From Lentisphaerae bacterium GWF2_45_14 (GTDB lineage Bacteria; Verrucomicrobiota; Lentisphaeria; Victivallales; GWF2-45-14): a DNA stretch of 51,141 bases. The notes beneath the pieces are model-generated. The model ran no database searches and was not told the origin of the DNA. It saw only the letters and a program-made list of their open reading frames with translations. The stretch covers positions 1 through 51,141 of the forward strand of contig MHBG01000112.1 of the NCBI GenBank assembly GCA_001804785.1, given 5' to 3'. Every line of letters begins with the position of its first letter. The stretch's first letter is position 1. The translations under genes were made by a program, and so were the position numbers. Shown here one piece after another: positions 1 through 8,493 of this stretch.

Positions 1-2
1 GT

Positions 3-2870
3 CGCTATGCCAGAATGATTAGCCCTGATGCCAATACCATTAGGATCAATATCAATGGAAACGAAAAGAATGTTGCTTATTGCGGCAAGGACGGGGAAAA
101 AGGTTTTAGATGGATATGCCTTGGCAGATTTAACGGATCGGGATTTGATATCAAACTCTCACTTTTGAATGCGGCAAAATGGGATAATCCGGCGGTGGTC
201 GATTGTTTGTTTTTCACTCAAAATGCGAGCTTTATTCCCGAGGGACTTAAAAGCATTTACGCGTTGAAAGATCTGAAAAGAATAAGAGGCATGGTGGAAT
301 ATCCCGAGGCGATAAAAAATCTCGCTCCAATAAAGCCGTCGGCAATAAAAGTCAAATCCTTTTCGAAAATTGTGAAAGCGGGTGGTGTCTTATCTATCGA
401 GTTGCCCGAGAAAACTGTTCAGGAGTTGAAAGCGCAACACGAAGACATTCTTTTAAATCTGCATGTGACTGGACGTGGAGTGATTTTTGAGAAAATCATA
501 TCGCCGGGAAGCCCTATCATTAAGTGTGAATTACCCGAAACTCTGCCTGATTCGGAATTACTTGGGAAACCGTATGCGCTTTCCATAAGCTCTATCCCGC
601 AGGATGCGGATAGCGATTTAATATCCTGTGCTGACACCACGAAAACAATAAATGGAACGCTGAAGATATTGCCGCCTGAAAAAAAGAAAGAACCTAAATT
701 TCCTTTATGCGAAATCAAGGACATTAACGGAGTCCTTTGTATGACCGCCGACAATGAACCTTTTGGAAGATTCATTTACCGGGCAGCAAATGCTTGCCAC
801 GAAAATATATACAGGAGAATGTCGAAGGCTGGCATAAATACGCTGAATTTATGGCTTGGCGGCGACACGTATTACAGAAACAACAACGGAAAGCTTGATT
901 TTAAAAGGATTGACGCCTACATACAATCAAAGCTTGCGTATTCACCCAATTGCAAAATCATTATTGGAATAGGCATGGGTGCGGGTATGAAGGGGCTTCC
1001 AGAATCAGAGCTTAACCTGTTTGACGATGGCAGTCGCTGTTTTAAAAATTACGCAGGCATAAAAACTTTTAAACTTCCATCCATCGCTTCAAAGATATGG
1101 TCGAATAACCTTTTCCAGGACGCGAAAGAAATTGTGGAGCATATGAAACAACGCCCTTACGCTCGAAACATCGTGGCTGTTGTAACTGGAGAGGGAGGAT
1201 CCGGCGAATGGCGCCCTTTCTGGGAACATGGCAGAGGAGGCAAATTCGGGGATTTCAGCCCATCCGCTGAAAATCGCTTTAAAGAGTGGCAGGAAACCAC
1301 CTCTCCAGAAAAAAAAGTACCGTCTATGTCAAACAAAATTCCTAATTTAAAAGATTATTCAGAAATTCAGGAAACACAAATCCTGGATCCTGTAAAGAGT
1401 GAGCGTTTCATTCATTACGCGCTTTTTTGGAATTCGATAATTCCCCAAGCGATAGATAGGTTTTGCGAAGGAGTGAAAGTGGGAAGCGCGGACTCTTTGC
1501 TTGCCGGCGCCTTTGGCGGTTACAGCTTTGAAGCATCTATGCACTATAAATACGTAGGCGCTTTGTGCGATAGCCCTTACCTGGATTTCATCGTGAATTG
1601 CACGTCCTATTCGGACCGCGTTCCGGGCGGAGTATGCTCGCCGACCGTGCCTGTGGAAAGCTTGAAGTTACATAACAAATTAAATATTGAGGAAGTTGAC
1701 AATAGAACCTATAGAACACCACTTACCTATTACCCTATAGGAAGAACCCCGACAAAACGGGAAACCATAGAAAATCTCAAGCGACAATTCGCCCATGCCC
1801 TCGTCACGGGCAGTCCTTTTTGGCTCTTCAGTATGACCGATCCTCCCGGATGGTTCGATGAGCCTGACATTATGAAAACAATAAGACTCAATGTTTTGCT
1901 GGAAAAATTTTCTCTGAAAGAAAAGAATCTATTCCCGGCTGAAATAGCCGTGGTGCTAAGCGAAGAAAGTAGAGCTTATTACAAAGACGATAAAAACTCC
2001 CTTATCCATGGAGCCAATATTCTTTATAACTCTCTCGTGAAAATACAAAGGGAAATACTGGGACGGATAGGGGCACCTTACCACGTTTATCTCTTACAGG
2101 ATATAATTTCGGAAAAAACACCGGATTATAAATTCTATATTGTTCTTGACATTGCCAGTTGCGAACCAGCGCTTGTGGAAAAATTGCACGAAAAATTCAA
2201 GAGGAAAAATTCGGTCGTTCTTTGGAAATACAGCGCTGGTTTAATTGCCGGAAACAGAATCGCCGTCGAGAACATGGAACATCTGACAGGATTCAATATC
2301 GAAATGAAAACAGAAAGAAAACTTCAATTGCTCGGAAGCAAAACACGACATCCTTTCTTGAAAGGGCTCCCGGATTATCCCGTGGCCGGCCTTTACTCCT
2401 ATCCGGTAAATCCTTACTTCTACATCAACGGAAAAGACAAAAGCGAGGTTGTCGCCGAATACAGTGACGGGAAAACAGGAATGGCGTTGAAAGATTATAA
2501 AGGGTTTAGATCAGTTTATTGTTCAGTACCCTACGTGGGACCAACCCTCTTAAGAAATATTGCAAATTATGCGGGAGTTCATATATGGTCGGATTCCAAT
2601 TGTTTTTTTTGCGCCAACAACTTGTTTTTGACTATACATACCGGAGATGCGGAAAGCCATACCATTTCACTTCCTTATCCGACTCATGTGTACGATGTTT
2701 ATAAACAACAACCTATCTCTGATGGTAAAATTCAGGAGATGCGTCTTGATTTACCTGCGCACAAGACAAAACTCTTCTATCTGGGGGATTGGAGAAAATT
2801 AGACAAATATTTAAAGAAGAATCTCCCGTCAGCCGATATTAAACGGCTGAATGAACTTGATACTTTTTGA
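3..2870 (+). CDS. Large glycosidase-like protein, 5' end cut by window edge
   Basis: The reading frame is open to the left edge (codons R-Y-A-R precede the first ATG at 15), so the gene probably starts outside the window. At least 951 residues are present. The first ~230 residues look beta-rich. From about residue 255 (GRFIYRAANACHENIYRRMS) the sequence resembles the TIM-barrel of GH42-like beta-galactosidases, with an acidic GEGGSGEWRPFWEHG segment near 395-410. Residues ~640-800 (AEIAVVLSEESRAYY, then YHVYLLQDI) resemble the trimerisation/amidotransferase-like domain seen after GH42 barrels, and a beta-rich C-terminal domain follows. No signal peptide can be judged because the N-terminus is missing. 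I infer a carbohydrate-active enzyme; catalytic residues and substrate cannot be assigned from reading alone. Confidence 0.55.
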   Translation, partial: RYARMISPDANTIRININGNEKNVAYCGKDGEKGFRWICLGRFNGSGFDIKLSLLNAAKWDNPAVVDCLFFTQNASFIPEGLKSIYALKDLKRIRGMVEYPEAIKNLAPIKPSAIKVKSFSKIVKAGGVLSIELPEKTVQELKAQHEDILLNLHVTGRGVIFEKIISPGSPIIKCELPETLPDSELLGKPYALSISSIPQDADSDLISCADTTKTINGTLKILPPEKKKEPKFPLCEIKDINGVLCMTADNEPFGRFIYRAANACHENIYRRMSKAGINTLNLWLGGDTYYRNNNGKLDFKRIDAYIQSKLAYSPNCKIIIGIGMGAGMKGLPESELNLFDDGSRCFKNYAGIKTFKLPSIASKIWSNNLFQDAKEIVEHMKQRPYARNIVAVVTGEGGSGEWRPFWEHGRGGKFGDFSPSAENRFKEWQETTSPEKKVPSMSNKIPNLKDYSEIQETQILDPVKSERFIHYALFWNSIIPQAIDRFCEGVKVGSADSLLAGAFGGYSFEASMHYKYVGALCDSPYLDFIVNCTSYSDRVPGGVCSPTVPVESLKLHNKLNIEEVDNRTYRTPLTYYPIGRTPTKRETIENLKRQFAHALVTGSPFWLFSMTDPPGWFDEPDIMKTIRLNVLLEKFSLKEKNLFPAEIAVVLSEESRAYYKDDKNSLIHGANILYNSLVKIQREILGRIGAPYHVYLLQDIISEKTPDYKFYIVLDIASCEPALVEKLHEKFKRKNSVVLWKYSAGLIAGNRIAVENMEHLTGFNIEMKTERKLQLLGSKTRHPFLKGLPDYPVAGLYSYPVNPYFYINGKDKSEVVAEYSDGKTGMALKDYKGFRSVYCSVPYVGPTLLRNIANYAGVHIWSDSNCFFCANNLFLTIHTGDAESHTISLPYPTHVYDVYKQQPISDGKIQEMRLDLPAHKTKLFYLGDWRKLDKYLKKNLPSADIKRLNELDTF

Positions 2871-2971
2871 TAGGAGTTTACATTGTTTACCAGGGAAAAG
2901 TTATTTTTTTTAATATTCCTCTCATTCCTTAATTGAGAGCAAGACACTCGGGGTCAATACTGCGGGTTTGA

Positions 2972-3130
2972 ATCTTATGCTTTCGCAACAAATCCGGCAA
3001 TTTGTGGACGAGTGGATTCTACGCGAATACAGTGAGCGAATATGCAAATGCTGAAGGCATTCAGCGATACATCGCAAGCCAAGGTTCGTATAAGAAAATC
3101 CTTGCCCAACAACTTAACTTTGACTTTTGA
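2972..3130 (+). pseudogene. C-terminal remnant of an IS200/IS605-type TnpA transposase
   Basis: A frame absent from normal gene calls runs from 2972 to a TGA at 3128-3130. It contains GNLWTSGFYANTVSEYA followed by GIQRYIASQG and ends QQLNFDF. In Y1 (HUH) transposases of IS200/IS605 the corresponding C-terminal part reads like LW...YFVxTVG...IxxYIxxQ, so this is read as the tail of a TnpA. The HUH motif and catalytic tyrosine are missing, and an in-frame TGA at 2969 blocks the frame upstream. The fragment is dead. The rest of the 2871-3321 gap holds no gene that I can support. Confidence 0.6.
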
Positions 3131-3151
3131 CATGGCCTGCTATCTCCGATA

Positions 3152-3183
3152 CCTCGCGTGCTCTGCACCGGGGTAGTTCATTT
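3152..3183 (+). mobile_element. Probable IS200/IS605 right-end hairpin
   Basis: Twenty-odd bases after the transposase remnant the sequence has an imperfect hairpin (CCTCGCGTGC / GCACCGGGG) followed by GTAGTTCATT. Subterminal imperfect hairpins of this kind mark the right end of IS200/IS605 elements, where TnpA recognises single-stranded DNA. This supports the identification of the remnant; the matching left end was not found. Confidence 0.4.
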
Positions 3184-3321
3184 GTTTTTTATATTTGCTT
3201 TTCGTGTCAGCCTATTGATAATCATAATTCCATGCTATATCATTATGCTATGTAATATCTTTTGCGATGAAGCAAATGAGTATCAGTTGCTAATCTGTAA
3301 ACAGGAAAGAGAAGGTAAAAA

Positions 3322-4131
3322 ATGCGATGGAATGAAATTACGTCCCTTGAGTTTGAAGAAGGCGTAAAAAAATGTGAAGGCGTTTGCCTCCTGTCGTTGG
3401 GAGTAATAGAAAGACATGGAGACCACCTGCCTATGGGCATCGACTATATGAAGGCGTATGATTTCGCCGATATGGCATCGAAGCTCGAACCGGCAATAGT
3501 TTTCCCTCCATTTTATATCGGGTCGGTAACCGCCGCCGCTTTTGAGCCCGGAACCTTTGCCTTGGACATACCGTTGTTTTTGAAAGTTCTTGATGCTACA
3601 TGCGCGGAAATCGCAAGAAACGGACTGAAGAAAATAATCCTCGTAAATGCGCATGGTGGCAATATCGTTCCAATACAGACTTTCTTAAAAATGCAATTGG
3701 ACAGCCGACGGGATTACGTGGTATATCAATGTTCTCACAGCTTCGGGCCTAAGGCGGCTGCGGCCAAGGGACGTCTATACAAGGAGACAGGCACCGACCC
3801 GATGAAGGAACACGGCGGAGCCTACGAAACGGCAGTGGGGCTTTATTTATACCCCGAAATGACAAAGATGGACAAAATATTGCCGCCTGAGGCAGGCGCT
3901 GACAATCCACGGCTCACTAATGTGCTTGGCCTGGATGTTACCACTCCTATTGACTGGAACGCAAAGCATCTGGTCCATCTTTCCGGATACGGCGGCGACT
4001 CCACTGTTGAACACGGTAAAGAAATCTGCAAATGTATCGCAGAAGATATCGCAGAGACAATAAGAAAAGTAAAGAAAGATAATTTATCTCTCGCCCTTAT
4101 GAAGGAATTCTTTGATAAGGCGAACAAATAG
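3322..4131 (+). CDS. Creatininase-family amidohydrolase
   Basis: The 269-residue protein has the usual length of the creatininase family (creatinine amidohydrolase, ArfB/MftE relatives), metal enzymes that open small cyclic or linear amides. Visible motifs are VIERHGDHLPMGID near residue 30 (the E and H-x-D-H metal ligands), VNAHGGN near 110 and EHGGAYETA near 160. An AGGAAAGAGAAGG stretch lies before the ATG at 3322. The gene sits in a catabolic run with a GNAT protein and a sugar isomerase relic. No signal peptide is seen, so it is cytoplasmic. Substrate is unknown: creatinine is unlikely from context, and many Lentisphaerota genomes carry such genes beside glycosidases. Confidence 0.85.
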   Translation: MRWNEITSLEFEEGVKKCEGVCLLSLGVIERHGDHLPMGIDYMKAYDFADMASKLEPAIVFPPFYIGSVTAAAFEPGTFALDIPLFLKVLDATCAEIARNGLKKIILVNAHGGNIVPIQTFLKMQLDSRRDYVVYQCSHSFGPKAAAAKGRLYKETGTDPMKEHGGAYETAVGLYLYPEMTKMDKILPPEAGADNPRLTNVLGLDVTTPIDWNAKHLVHLSGYGGDSTVEHGKEICKCIAEDIAETIRKVKKDNLSLALMKEFFDKANK

Positions 4132-4162
4132 TCCATCCCGTTCAGAATCAAAGGAGAACAGC

Positions 4163-5152
4163 GTGAAAGTGTCTTTTGCGGCCATTGATAGAAAAAATCG
4201 GGCGCACATCGACTTTATGCGTTCCTCTTTGATGTCCTGCTACCGCAACGAACCATATTCTGCAAAGGAATTTCCGGAGGCGCGGAGCACAATTGGAATT
4301 TTTAGCGAAGCCAACTTTCGTGACGACTATTCTTATCTGATGAATATCGATGGAAAATATGCCGGATTTTTCCTCATGGGAAGAGGCGCGGAAAATACCC
4401 GCTGGGAACTGGGCATATTGCTGGTACTGCCGGAATATCAGAAAAGGGGCTTGGGTACCCTTGCACTGAACAAGATGGAATCATTCGTTGAAAAATCCGA
4501 TTGCCGGACCATATTCAGCGCTCCATATTCCTCAAGATTAATTGTGAATGGAATTCCGGCGTTCAGATCAGACGTTCTTCATTTTTTCACAGGCCGCGGA
4601 TATACAGTAGCCAAAAGAGCAGAAGGCCTTTATGGTCTCGACTCGGGATGCTTCAACTATGATAGAGAAGAAATGGCCCGCAAGATTTCAGTGAACGAGT
4701 CGAAGGGCTATCGAGTAAAGCATTTTCTTGCCGGTTCGGAAGATTATAATAGCATTTGCCTGAAAGTTGCCGCCTTATGCGAAAAAGAGAACAAAGACGG
4801 CTGGGAAAAAGTTTTCTCCGGATCATCGCCGAAAAAGGAATATTCCGGAATTACCGCAATATTGCATGATGATGCGCTTGTCGGGATTTGCGCCTACGGA
4901 TTTGAGCCTTCATCTTCGTCTATCTGGGGATGGGGAAACCAATGGGGTCCGTTGCTCGTGGGCAGTGATCATCGGTCCTGTGGACTGGGGGGAGGATGGC
5001 TTATTGCAAGCTCGCTGGAACTGATGCTGGAAAAAGGAATCAGGAAAATAGTGCTGTGGACGAGTGTGGGCGAGATACCTTCGAGAATATACGAGAAATA
5101 CGGATTCCGCCTGCGGAGTCCTTTCTATTCGATAGAGAAGACCGACATTTGA
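4163..5152 (+). CDS. Tandem GNAT N-acetyltransferase
   Basis: I chose the GTG at 4163 because AAGGAG lies six bases upstream; the earlier in-frame ATG at 4112 would overlap the creatininase gene and has no such site. The 329-residue product holds two GNAT-like halves. The first has LLVLPEYQKRGLGTLALNKM (about residues 90-110), the acetyl-CoA pyrophosphate-binding Q/R-x-x-G-x-G/A loop. The second has PLLVGSDHRSCGLGGGWLIA near 265-285 followed by a typical IYEKYGFR end. Tandem GNATs often have one active and one degenerate half; here both loops keep glycine-rich cores. Substrate unknown. It probably shares a transcript with the creatininase gene, 31 bases upstream. Confidence 0.8.
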   Translation: MKVSFAAIDRKNRAHIDFMRSSLMSCYRNEPYSAKEFPEARSTIGIFSEANFRDDYSYLMNIDGKYAGFFLMGRGAENTRWELGILLVLPEYQKRGLGTLALNKMESFVEKSDCRTIFSAPYSSRLIVNGIPAFRSDVLHFFTGRGYTVAKRAEGLYGLDSGCFNYDREEMARKISVNESKGYRVKHFLAGSEDYNSICLKVAALCEKENKDGWEKVFSGSSPKKEYSGITAILHDDALVGICAYGFEPSSSSIWGWGNQWGPLLVGSDHRSCGLGGGWLIASSLELMLEKGIRKIVLWTSVGEIPSRIYEKYGFRLRSPFYSIEKTDI

Positions 5153-5205
5153 TTATGATTTTGAGTCCAATCATTCGGTCATTCGGGGCTGGCATTCTTA
5201 TCTGA

Positions 5206-5298
5206 GCCAAGGGCCTTGAAGCGACGCCAGAAAAAACGCTTAATGCCGTGCCATACTGGTTAGACCGGAATGGCACAAGTGGGAGAATTGAGTCATAA
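5206..5298 (+). pseudogene. Remnant of the gene once upstream of the epimerase
   Basis: Between the GNAT stop and the epimerase relic lies an open stretch of 30 codons, reading AKGLEATPEKTLNAVPYWLD and ending NGTSGRIES. It has protein-like composition, no start codon and no intact upstream frame, since a TGA stands at 5203-5205. Its stop (TAA, 5296-5298) overlaps the expected start of the next gene in the way ATGA junctions do in tight operons. I do not recognise the family. It is best read as the 3' end of a deleted gene. Confidence 0.35.
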
Positions 5299-6087
5299 AA
5301 CTGTGCATGATGACTTATACGATGGCGCGCCAGGGATATGGCGTGGAGGATTTCATTAAGACTGCAGTTGACTGCGGACTGGATGGTATCGACTGGGTAA
5401 CGACTTACGGACGTAATCCGAAGGAGCTGAAAAAAATGTCCGATGATGCAGGGCTTCAAGTCGCTGCTCACACTTTTTCCCTTCAGAAGTTTGTCAGAAA
5501 TGAAAACGGATGGATTGACGAAGCGAAAAAATCTATTCAGGATGCCGTTGACCTTGTTGCTCCTATTGTCATGATCCCTACGCCGCCGCGGGCTGATACG
5601 ACAGACCGCCTGGCTGACCGTAGAGAATGGAGAAGTATTGAAGAACGTTGTGGAACTTACAGAAGATGCCGGGCTTCTGCTTACCATTGAGAATTTTTCA
5701 GGGAAATTCAGTCCTTTTATTACGTCGGATGATTTCTTTGAAGCGCAGCGCGAAATACCCCAGCTCCGTCTTACCTATGACAATGGGAATGCTGCCTGCG
5801 GAGAGAATCCGGTGGATTCATTTAAGAAATGCGCCGATTACGTCGTACATGCACACTTCAAGGACTGGGATGTGATAAATCATCAGGAAGAAGGCTTCCG
5901 TGAAATGTCCGACGGCAGATACTACAGGCCCGCATTAATCGAGGAAGGAAACCTCGATACGGCTGCCTGCTGGAAGGCCATGAAAAATTACGGCTACAAA
6001 GACTATGTCAATATAGAGTATGAAAACAATAAGTATCCTGCCGACAAGGCTATAAAGAAAGTTACGGAGTACTTGAAAATTTTGTAA
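5295..6087 (+). pseudogene. Sugar phosphate isomerase/epimerase (xylose isomerase-like TIM barrel), frameshifted
   Basis: Two overlapping frames make one family-length protein of about 263 residues. The first (from MMTYTMARQGYGVEDF) runs to about 5637, and the sequence continues one frame on as LKNVVELTEDAGLLLTIENF. The AP-endonuclease-2/xylose-isomerase-like fold is shown by TIENF, LTYDNGNA, HAHFKDWD and a final VNIEYENN, carrying E, D, H and E metal-ligand candidates. The natural start appears lost: position 5295-5297 is ATA followed by AAA CTG TGC ATG ATG, where relatives would have ATG. With a GGGAGA site nine bases upstream of ATA, this looks like a start-codon mutation plus a frameshift. 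A sequencing error could explain the frameshift but not easily both lesions. Confidence 0.75.
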
Positions 6088-6170
6088 TCAGATATTCCGT
6101 ATAAGTCTTTATTTCAAAGGGATATACAATGGGCACAATTTATCGTTAGGGGAGGGGTTAAAAAAGAGAG

Positions 6171-6247
6171 TGGTAGCGGGTCAGGGATTCGAACCCCGGA
6201 CACGTGGATTATGATTCCACTGCTCTAACCAACTGAGCTAACCCGCC
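6171..6247 (-). tRNA. tRNA with anticodon CAT (Met elongator or Ile2)
   Basis: On the minus strand a complete 77-nt cloverleaf can be folded: acceptor GGCGGGT/ACCCGCT with a G-T pair at 1:72, D-arm with AGTTGGTTA loop, anticodon stem GTGGA/TCCAC around loop ATCATAA, a five-base variable loop, and T-arm CGGGG-TTCGAAT-CCCTG. CCA is encoded. The anticodon CAT could be elongator methionine or, after lysidine modification, isoleucine; the extended D-loop excludes nothing and initiator features (three G-C pairs in the anticodon stem, 1:72 mismatch of C-A type) are absent. It is transcribed alone from the promoter at 6259-6287. Confidence 0.95.
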
Positions 6248-6258
6248 ACGAGCTTGAT

Positions 6259-6287
6259 ATACTAGCATCGACGTCGGTATAAATCAA
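6259..6287 (-). promoter_or_regulatory. Sigma-70-type promoter of the tRNA gene
   Basis: On the minus strand TTGATT (6287-6282) and TAGTAT (6264-6259) are separated by 17 bases and lie about 12 bases before the tRNA 5' end. Spacing and position fit a housekeeping promoter. Confidence 0.6.
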
Positions 6288-6405
6288 ATAAGGGAATTTT
6301 ATTTTTCCTAAAAAATTAGAGTGCGCAAGCTCCGCCATATGGTCTTGAAGAAATGCGGAGACAGTTTCGTCTTTTGAGTGAGATGCAGCAGAATCGTTGG
6401 ATCTG

Positions 6406-7611
6406 TTATGATTTTTTCAGATAGTCTATATTGGTGATAACCAGCCTAGAAAGCTTCGAGTCGAAGGCGATATCTTCCCGCTCCATGCAGAATCCGGCAA
6501 TCCGGCACCGCTCCTTAAAATATTCGAGGGTTTCAATTCCGTCCGCTTCGGCATCGAAAAGATTGGCGCGTTTTTCCCAGTAAAGAGTGTCCAGGTCTGC
6601 GCTGTGCCGTTTGAGCCATGCGGCGGGCATTAGGTGTTCGAGCCTATGGAACTGGAGAAATAACGATAAGAGCCAGAGCCTTTCGGCCTCGGGCTTAGGA
6701 ACTTTTTTCGATATAAATTTGTCTTCAAGTGCGGCTATGTTTTCCGGACAAGGCATGGAGTATATGTTTCTGAAGAGAAGAGTCCCTTCCTCCATTTCCT
6801 TGACAGTATAATATTTTGTATTTTTCCCTGAGCGCATCCGCGTCTTTCTTTTTTTCCAGAGCTTCTTCATCTCCGCGGCTTCGGCGTTGAGGATTTTTTG
6901 CCACAGCTCTTGTGCCGAAACGTCGTCCGGTGCCATACCGGATTTTAAAATCAAACTGACGGCTTCAGGATTAGAAAGTTCCCCTCTGAAGGCTCCGAAT
7001 ATCCTATACATGCTGAAGCGTTTTTTACCGGAAAGCGAAGAGGGTTTTCTTATTCCGTATGGATCTACGATGAAAAATTCCATATCGCTTTTGCGTACGA
7101 GTAGATTTCCGGCGTGAAGATCGGGATGAAAAAGGCCCGATTCAAAAAAATTACGGAGAAATTTACAAAGGTTTTCGAGAAAAAGCTGCCTTGTCGGAGA
7201 ATCAGGATTCACTGCGAAATTTCCAAACCACATATCGTAGGCATTTACCGAGTCAGCCAATTCTTTTGAGCAAATGATAGTTTTTTCGCCGTTGCGTCCC
7301 CATCCATAATATTCGGCGCACGGGATTGAATGTTTTTCGAGGAGAAGCGCGGACTCAAATTCGGAGCGGGCTTTAGGGCAAAGGACATTTCTGATTTTTT
7401 CGGCGATGGAAATAGGGCTTTCATGCTTCAGGTAATATCCGTCAAATGCGTATATTTGCCTGATGTCGTTGGATTTTACGAGTGTTCCGGCCTTAGATAT
7501 AAATGTATCAAGCAACTGTACCGGAATGCCTGAATCTTTCCTGAGATTCCATGTCCAGTCTCCGGTTTTTATTTTCTCGCCAAGCTTTTCCATAGAGATA
7601 TTCCAGTTCAA
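6406..7611 (-). CDS. Lipopolysaccharide core kinase-like protein (WaaP/KdkA family)
   Basis: Members of this family are eukaryotic-kinase-like enzymes that phosphorylate heptose or Kdo in the LPS core. The key signature HPDLHAGN (about residue 160-167) is the H-x-D-L-x-x-x-N catalytic loop, followed by FIVDPYGIRKP, whose VDP replaces the DFG metal-binding motif. The upstream KHSIPCAEYYGWG segment matches the small lobe. A TTG at 7611 overlaps the TGA of the upstream gene (TTGA), suggesting translational coupling; ATG at 7593 is an alternative. The C-terminal ~150 residues, with KKRKTRMRSGK, are family-variable. It is last in the exporter operon, so a role in envelope lipid or glycan modification is likely but inferred. 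Confidence 0.75.
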   Translation of the reverse strand: MNWNISMEKLGEKIKTGDWTWNLRKDSGIPVQLLDTFISKAGTLVKSNDIRQIYAFDGYYLKHESPISIAEKIRNVLCPKARSEFESALLLEKHSIPCAEYYGWGRNGEKTIICSKELADSVNAYDMWFGNFAVNPDSPTRQLFLENLCKFLRNFFESGLFHPDLHAGNLLVRKSDMEFFIVDPYGIRKPSSLSGKKRFSMYRIFGAFRGELSNPEAVSLILKSGMAPDDVSAQELWQKILNAEAAEMKKLWKKRKTRMRSGKNTKYYTVKEMEEGTLLFRNIYSMPCPENIAALEDKFISKKVPKPEAERLWLLSLFLQFHRLEHLMPAAWLKRHSADLDTLYWEKRANLFDAEADGIETLEYFKERCRIAGFCMEREDIAFDSKLSRLVITNIDYLKKS

Positions 7612-8402
7612 TATAGGGCCGATGTCTGATTTTTAGCCAGAAGCACGTCCAGAAAGTTCCTATATTCTGCTTCAGATATTTTCATTGCCGCGGCGAACTG
7701 CCATATCATCCGCTGTTGACCGCTTTCGAGAAGGCCGTCGCTCATGCCGACCTCGATAAGATGCGCGGTAATACATAGTGCCTGATGATGATCAAGAAAA
7801 GAGAGGTCATTTATCAATTCCTCATAAGAGTGAGAGCCGTAATATTCGTAAGCCTTTTCCAGAATGCTCTCGTCATTTATGATGGTATCTCTAATATACT
7901 TCTCTTCCTCTTCCGCAAATTTCTGATCGCTTCCGGCCACGTACATCATCGCGGCGGCCATTCCGGCAATCGGGGATATTTTTCTTTCTTTCTGGCTTTC
8001 GACATGTGGGGGGGCGGGCTGTACCGGAGAAGAAGCCGGGGCATCTGCCGTTTTCTTTTCAAGCAGGTCAAGGAGCGGCTTAAGCTCCTTTTCGTCAGAG
8101 CCTGAAAATTTCAGAGAATAATTTTTAGAACCGGTATTGAAATCAATGAATGAATTGTATTTTTCGCGTCTGACCGATATTCCGGAAATGCCGTTTGCTA
8201 TATTAATCTCGGTATTTTCATAAGCGTCCATTCCGAACTCACGGGAAAAAAGCATGACACGGTCGGCGAGGAGGGCCATATAGCCTTCGCCTGATTTCCC
8301 CGTGAGGCTGCCGCTGGCACGGACACAAGCGAGTGTTTTTTGTCCGGCGGCGGACTTTTCTATAAAATCCTTCACCTTTGACGGAAGAAAAATCATGTCC
8401 AT
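7608..8402 (-). CDS. PH-like and TerB-like two-domain protein
   Basis: The ATG at 8402 is preferred because AAAGGGG stands six bases upstream. The 264-residue protein has two parts. Residues ~1-115 resemble a bacterial PH-like beta domain (strand pattern around YMALLADRVMLFSRE and YSLKFSGSDEKELKPLLDLL). After a proline-rich linker, residues ~145-264 are helical and resemble TerB/DjlA-N domains: AAAMMYVAGSDQKFAEEEEK has the acidic helix-start pattern, and QALCITAHLIEVGMSDGLL repeats it. TerB-like domains are found at membranes in tellurite and phage-resistance systems. No transmembrane segment is present. Function unknown; it sits between the exporter adaptor and the WaaP-like kinase and overlaps the latter by four bases. 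Confidence 0.55.
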   Translation of the reverse strand: MDMIFLPSKVKDFIEKSAAGQKTLACVRASGSLTGKSGEGYMALLADRVMLFSREFGMDAYENTEINIANGISGISVRREKYNSFIDFNTGSKNYSLKFSGSDEKELKPLLDLLEKKTADAPASSPVQPAPPHVESQKERKISPIAGMAAAMMYVAGSDQKFAEEEEKYIRDTIINDESILEKAYEYYGSHSYEELINDLSFLDHHQALCITAHLIEVGMSDGLLESGQQRMIWQFAAAMKISEAEYRNFLDVLLAKNQTSALY

Positions 8403-8493
8403 ATTATACCCCTTTCTGTTTCGTAAGGGCAATAATATAGCACGGGAAACGGTTTTTTCCTCCTGTTCCCGAATGTATTGAGTGAAAGCGGCG

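Noticed and set aside
4112..4162. Upstream start for the tandem GNAT protein
   Set aside because: It would overlap the creatininase gene, gives atypical residues and lacks a ribosome site, while GTG 4163 has AAGGAG.
5040..5687. 215-codon frame on the minus strand
   Set aside because: It is antisense to the GNAT gene end and the epimerase relic, both with clear family motifs. It has no recognisable domain.
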